Shown here piece by piece: positions 60,299-64,000 of a stretch of DNA of 64,000 nucleotides (the stretch's first letter is position 1; each line of letters begins with the position of its first letter). The DNA is from an uncultured Bacilli bacterium (GTDB lineage: Bacteria > Bacillota_I > Bacilli_A > RF39 > UBA660), in contig CAKPTA010000002.1 in the NCBI GenBank assembly GCA_934190785.1, positions 172,570 to 236,569 of the forward strand, given 5' to 3'. Both the position numbers and the translations under genes were made by a program. The notes below the pieces were generated by a model. That model saw only the letters and a program-made list of their open reading frames with translations, did no database searches and was not told the DNA's origin.

Positions 60299-61294
60299 AT
60301 GAAGAAAATTGCAATTATGTTTTTGCTATTATTTAGCTGCTGTTTTATGACAGGATGTTTTGGCAGTAAAAAAAGTGATATAGCATCGGATTTTAAAAAA
60401 ACAGTTGATAAATCAAAGGCTTATCATTTAACAGGTGAACTTGAAATTGTAAATAATGAAGAAAGTTATTTATATGCTGTTGAAGCGTCATATAAAGATG
60501 ATGACTATTTTAGAGTAAGTTTGAAAAATAAAACTAACAATCACGAACAAATTATTTTAAAAAATGAAACTGGTGTATATGTTTTAACTCCATCATTAAA
60601 TAAAAGTTTTAAATTTCAAAGTGAATGGCCATACAATAATTCACAAAGTTATTTATTACAAACTTTAGTTAAAGACATGGATTCAGATAATAACAAAACG
60701 GTTGATGTATCAGAAAATGATATAATAGTAACTACAAAAGTTAATTATTCTAACAACAAAAAACTTGTAAATCAAAAAATTTATTTTGACAAAAAAGGCA
60801 ATTTAAAAAAAGTTGAAGTTTTAAATAAAGATGGTGTAGCTAAAATTAAAATGACATTTTCTGATATAGATTATAAAGCAAGTTATGATAAAGATTATTT
60901 TTCATTAGATGCTAATTTAAATACAAATACTAGTACTGAAAAAACATTAAATGAAATAGATGATGTTATATATCCAATGTATATGCCTGATAATACTTAT
61001 TTAACAAGTGAAGATGTAGTTGAACTTGATGATGGTGAGAGAATTATTTTAACATTTTCTGGTGATAGTCCTTTTATGATAGTTCAGGAAACAGTAAGTG
61101 TTGATGATACTATTACAACTATTCCTGTGTATGGAGAGTTAGAATGGACTGGTGATACAATTGGAACTATGACTGATAATACGGTTAGTTGGATAAGTAA
61201 TGGTATTGAATATTATGCTGTATCTGAAGTTTTATCAAGTTCAGAATTATTAGAAATTGCTAATTCAATAAGTGTTATGCCTGTTGGAAAATAG
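60299..61294 (+). CDS. Lipoprotein with LolA/GerS-like fold (inferred)
   Basis: 331 residues. Signal peptide with lipobox MTGC (about 17-20). The mature part begins DIASDFKKTVDKSKAYHLTGELEI and alternates beta-strands as in LolA-like carriers, which in spore formers include GerS and YdcC; C-terminal 100 residues form a second domain. Probably anchored to the outer membrane face. Role unknown. GAGGTGAA ribosome site. Confidence 0.65.
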   Translation: MKKIAIMFLLLFSCCFMTGCFGSKKSDIASDFKKTVDKSKAYHLTGELEIVNNEESYLYAVEASYKDDDYFRVSLKNKTNNHEQIILKNETGVYVLTPSLNKSFKFQSEWPYNNSQSYLLQTLVKDMDSDNNKTVDVSENDIIVTTKVNYSNNKKLVNQKIYFDKKGNLKKVEVLNKDGVAKIKMTFSDIDYKASYDKDYFSLDANLNTNTSTEKTLNEIDDVIYPMYMPDNTYLTSEDVVELDDGERIILTFSGDSPFMIVQETVSVDDTITTIPVYGELEWTGDTIGTMTDNTVSWISNGIEYYAVSEVLSSSELLEIANSISVMPVGK

Positions 61295-61316
61295 ATTTTA
61301 TATCTATTTTTTCTTT
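61288..61316 (+). terminator. Terminator after the lipoprotein gene
   Basis: AAAATAGAT/ATCTATTTTT stem overlapping the stop codon. An extended -10 TGTTATAAT (61321-61329) for the next gene follows at once. Confidence 0.75.
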
Positions 61317-61345
61317 TTTGTGTTATAATTATAAAAGGTGATAAA

Positions 61346-61864
61346 ATGGCAAAAAATAAAAAAGTAAATAAAGAGCCTGTTGTAATTGATAGTGCAACAG
61401 ATGAAGTAAAAAAATTGGTAACAATTTTAACAATAGTTATAGGCGTTGTATGTATTTTTTACATTATAACTGTTTTTGTAACAAAGAATAATGGTAATTT
61501 AAAATACTCAAAGAATGATTCTGTATCAGAAATATCTTATGATACAATTTTAGCATCAGATATTACCAGAAAAAATGGGGACTATTACGTTCTTGTTTAT
61601 AAAAATAGTGATCAGTATTTAACGTTGTTTAAATCATATATATCTAAATATGTAGCACTTGATAAACATAGTGATGTATATTATGTTGATATTTTAGATG
61701 CATTAAATCAAAAATATTATGGAGAAAATAATTCATTTGATGTTAATAATTTAGTATTTAATGATACAACACTATTACATATGAATGATGGAAACATATT
61801 AGATATATATGATAACGACGAGGTTATCGAATCATATTTGAAAAGTTTGATTACAAATTCATAA
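61346..61864 (+). CDS. Membrane-anchored protein, thioredoxin-like fold without cysteines (inferred)
   Basis: 172 residues: cytoplasmic basic N-terminus, one transmembrane helix (about 25-47), then an outer domain (YVLVYKNSDQYLTLFKSYIS, SDVYYVDILDAL, TLLHMNDGNILDIYDN) arranged like the protein at 55909-56418. No CxxC. Function unknown. Confidence 0.6.
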   Translation: MAKNKKVNKEPVVIDSATDEVKKLVTILTIVIGVVCIFYIITVFVTKNNGNLKYSKNDSVSEISYDTILASDITRKNGDYYVLVYKNSDQYLTLFKSYISKYVALDKHSDVYYVDILDALNQKYYGENNSFDVNNLVFNDTTLLHMNDGNILDIYDNDEVIESYLKSLITNS

Positions 61865-61884
61865 GAGTCACTTGACTCTTTTTT
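61863..61884 (+). terminator. Terminator after 61346-61864
   Basis: AAGAGTCA/TGACTCTT palindrome followed by T residues. Confidence 0.85.
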
Positions 61885-61958
61885 GTAAACTTAATAATAA
61901 ATTATATTTAGAAATGGACACAAATATTTTAGTGTGCTATATTATAAAAGGTGATGCT

Positions 61959-63161
61959 ATGAGAATGAGAAAAAAAATAAAAGTTGATTCTAATAGAGCT
62001 GTATTTCACACTGGTGAAGTGTTAACACTTGTATTGTTGACATGTATAATTAGTCTATTTGTCGGTAGTATGGTTACAAATCGTTTAAATTATAAAAATA
62101 ATTATAATTCAAATGATAAATACATTCAAAATTTTATTAATAATTATCAATATATTTTAGAAAACTACTATGGTGATATTGATGAAGAAACATTAATGAA
62201 AGGTGCTTTAAGTGGAATGCTATCTGTTTTAGGAGATGACTATTCTACATTATTTGATGGGACATCGGCAGATAACTTCAATATCCAGTTAGACGGAAAT
62301 TATGATGGGGTAGGTGTTGAAATATATAAATATGATAATAAAATAATTATATTAAGAGTATTTAGTGATTCACCTGCTGAAAAAGCGGGGCTTAAATCTG
62401 GTGATATTATTTTATCTGTTGATGGTAAAAATTATACTGAAACATCTGACTTATCATCATATATAAGAAATAGTGATAAAAATTCATTTGAATTAGAAAT
62501 TATTAGAGATGAAGAAACTAAATCAGTTACATTAAAAAGATCAGAAGTAACAATTCCTTCGGTATCTAGTCAAGTATATGAAAAAAATGGTAAAAAAATA
62601 GGATATATATATATAGGTATATTTGCAAATGCAACAACAAAGCAATTTGAAGCAAAATTAAAAGAATTAGAAGATGAACAAATTGATTCTTTAATTATAG
62701 ATGTCAGAAATAATTCTGGAGGACATTTAACTACAGCTGTTTCGATATTATCAAATTTGCTTGATAAAACACATGTTATATATCAAACGGAAACGAAAAA
62801 TAAAGCAGAAAAATTTTATTCAAATGGAAAACAGACTAAAACATATCCTATTGTTGTATTACAAAATAATGCAAGTGCATCGGCTTCTGAACTTCTTAGC
62901 ATAGCGCTTAAAGAAGAGTATGGCGCAACAGTTATAGGAAATGTAAGCTATGGTAAGGGAACGGTTCAAGAACTTGTTAACAGCAATTCTGCTGAATATA
63001 AATTTACAACTAAAAAATGGTTAAGCCCAAAAGGTAATTGGATTAATGAGACTGGTGTTAAACCTGATATAGAAGTTGAACAAGGAGATTCTTATTCTGA
63101 TAATCCTATTGATGAAAATGATACTCAATTACAAGCTGCACTTAATTATTTAGCACCATAA
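61959..63161 (+). CDS. ctpA: S41 carboxy-terminal processing protease
   Basis: 400 residues: N-terminal membrane anchor (about 20-42), PDZ domain (about 110-195, GVGVEIYKYDN ... AEKAGLKSGDIIL) and S41 protease domain with RNNSGG, catalytic Ser in NASASASE and Lys in SYGKGTVQ. It trims exported proteins from their C-termini; relatives (CtpB) signal in sporulation. I start at ATG 61959 behind AAAGGTG; the longer frame begins within the upstream terminator. Confidence 0.92.
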   Translation: MRMRKKIKVDSNRAVFHTGEVLTLVLLTCIISLFVGSMVTNRLNYKNNYNSNDKYIQNFINNYQYILENYYGDIDEETLMKGALSGMLSVLGDDYSTLFDGTSADNFNIQLDGNYDGVGVEIYKYDNKIIILRVFSDSPAEKAGLKSGDIILSVDGKNYTETSDLSSYIRNSDKNSFELEIIRDEETKSVTLKRSEVTIPSVSSQVYEKNGKKIGYIYIGIFANATTKQFEAKLKELEDEQIDSLIIDVRNNSGGHLTTAVSILSNLLDKTHVIYQTETKNKAEKFYSNGKQTKTYPIVVLQNNASASASELLSIALKEEYGATVIGNVSYGKGTVQELVNSNSAEYKFTTKKWLSPKGNWINETGVKPDIEVEQGDSYSDNPIDENDTQLQAALNYLAP

Positions 63162-63178
63162 TTTATATGGTGTTTTTT
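63154..63178 (+). terminator. Terminator after ctpA
   Basis: CACCATA/TATGGTG stem followed by T residues. Confidence 0.82.
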
Positions 63179-63247
63179 AGTTACTGATAAAAAAACTTTC
63201 TTTTTTATTAAAAACAAGTTATAATGTACATTGGAAGAAGGTGCAAA

Positions 63248-63790
63248 ATGGATAATATTTCTGTTGGAGATAATTTACAGATTCAATGCTACAAACATAA
63301 TAAACAAGTGCACCGTTGTTGGAATGAAGCTGTTGTTTTGGATATAAAGAAAGATTATATAGTATGTGGAAACAAAAGAACTTTGGTTACCGAAGCAGAA
63401 GGAAATGTGTGGAAAACGAAGGAACCTGCAATTATGTATTTTTTTAAGGATAGATGGTTTAATGTAATTGCTCAGTTAAAAAGTACAGGTGTATCATATT
63501 ATTGCAATATAGCAACTCCTTATATAATAGAGGAAGGTACAATTAAATATATAGATTATGATTTAGATCTTAGAATATTTCCAACTGGTGATTATAAAAT
63601 ACTTGATAGGCTAGAATATAAATATCATAAGAAGATTATGAACTATTCTAATGAACTAGATAAAGCAATAAAAAACGGATTAGATGATTTAATTAAATTT
63701 TATAAAAGCGGTTCAAATGTATTTAATGCTGATGAAAATATCAGATATAATAAACAATATGAATTTTTAAAACAAAAAGATAAAAATTAG
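63248..63790 (+). CDS. DUF402 protein, probable nucleoside tri/diphosphate phosphatase (Ntdp type)
   Basis: 180 residues. HRCWNEAVVLD, VWKTKEPAIMYFFKDRWFNVIA, YYCNIATPYIIEEGTIKYIDYDLDLRIFP are the DUF402 core, shown respecting segment limits only in part; acidic and Tyr residues bind metal. The B. subtilis relative YgaC hydrolyses nucleoside tri- and diphosphates. Start ATG 63248 behind AAGGTG. Confidence 0.82.
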   Translation: MDNISVGDNLQIQCYKHNKQVHRCWNEAVVLDIKKDYIVCGNKRTLVTEAEGNVWKTKEPAIMYFFKDRWFNVIAQLKSTGVSYYCNIATPYIIEEGTIKYIDYDLDLRIFPTGDYKILDRLEYKYHKKIMNYSNELDKAIKNGLDDLIKFYKSGSNVFNADENIRYNKQYEFLKQKDKN

Positions 63791-63951
63791 TAATAAAAAG
63801 TGTGATTATTAATATAATATAAAGAAAGCACAAATTTTACTAAATTTATCTTTTTTTTATGATATTTGCTGCTAAAAAAATTACATTTTACATTAATTTA
63901 ATGTCTAATCGACAAAAAAAAACAAAAAAATAAAAAAAAGTAAAAAAGATG

Positions 63952-63980
63952 TTGACAAGGGTTGATTGATTTGGTATATT
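63952..63980 (+). promoter_or_regulatory. Strong promoter with upstream A-tracts at the window end
   Basis: TTGACA (63952-63957), 17-base spacer, TATATT (63975-63980). Runs of A at 63914-63949 look like an UP element. No frame or RNA is visible in the 20 bases left. The 63791-63950 stretch otherwise holds no gene. A stable RNA operon downstream is likely. Confidence 0.65.
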
Positions 63981-64000
63981 AGTAGTGCTTTCACGGAAGA

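Overview
The window is a chromosomal segment of a very A+T-rich, Gram-positive-type bacterium. The gene order (rpsF-ssb-rpsR, the S10-spc-alpha ribosomal clusters, rplM-rpsI), the short C+ type S14, a CIRCE-like site and B. subtilis-style ribosomal leaders point to a Bacillota lineage near Bacilli/Erysipelotrichia, possibly an uncultured gut group. A CotZ-like coat protein, a SleB-like hydrolase, CwlD, CtpA and HtrA suggest a spore former or a recent descendant of one. The taxonomic call is inference.

Layout. 1-2130: tail of a BI-1 membrane protein, rpsF-ssb-rpsR behind a predicted S6:S18 leader, and a small pilin-like gene. 2150-16366: one long ribosomal superoperon, rpsJ to rplQ, including secY, adk, map, infA and rpoA; rpmD (L30) is absent between rpsE and rplO. 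16364-20898: a short-chain dehydrogenase, a second pilin-like gene, two divergent ECF-type ATPases without an adjacent EcfT, truA, and rplM-rpsI with an L13 leader. 20955-26522: a methyltransferase, cwlD, an Abi_2 HEPN gene coupled to htrA, hsp20 under a CIRCE-like operator, and an M23 murein hydrolase.

26619-46789 is the accessory region. An N-acetylmuramoyl-L-alanine amidase with four LysM repeats is cut in two by a roughly 19 kb integrative element (about 26882-45864). Joining the two halves across a shared CAGG/AGG core restores one open frame of 394-395 codons. The element carries a large serine recombinase near its right end, a small replication/regulation region with phased direct repeats, a promoter-operator palindrome and two nested terminator leaders, and a defence cargo. 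The cargo is a 1620-residue nuclease-STAND NTPase-helical repeat protein resembling the Avs antiviral family, a Fic protein, and a type I restriction-modification locus (hsdM, tyrosine recombinase, hsdS, hsdR) interrupted by an Rx4H HEPN protein and a membrane-anchored protein. No relaxase or conjugation genes are visible. Because the host looks spore-forming, programmed excision that repairs the amidase is a plausible, testable idea.

46789-64000 is ordinary chromosome: a SleB-like hydrolase, tRNA-Trp, a TPR protein, CmpB-like and DUF368 membrane proteins, a CotZ-like coat protein, a patatin phospholipase, LysM and thioredoxin-like proteins, a single-domain Clp-type AAA+ protein, trmL, cdaA-cdaR (cyclic di-AMP synthesis), lipoproteins, CtpA and a DUF402 protein. 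The window ends in a strong promoter preceded by A-tracts, perhaps for a stable RNA operon just outside.
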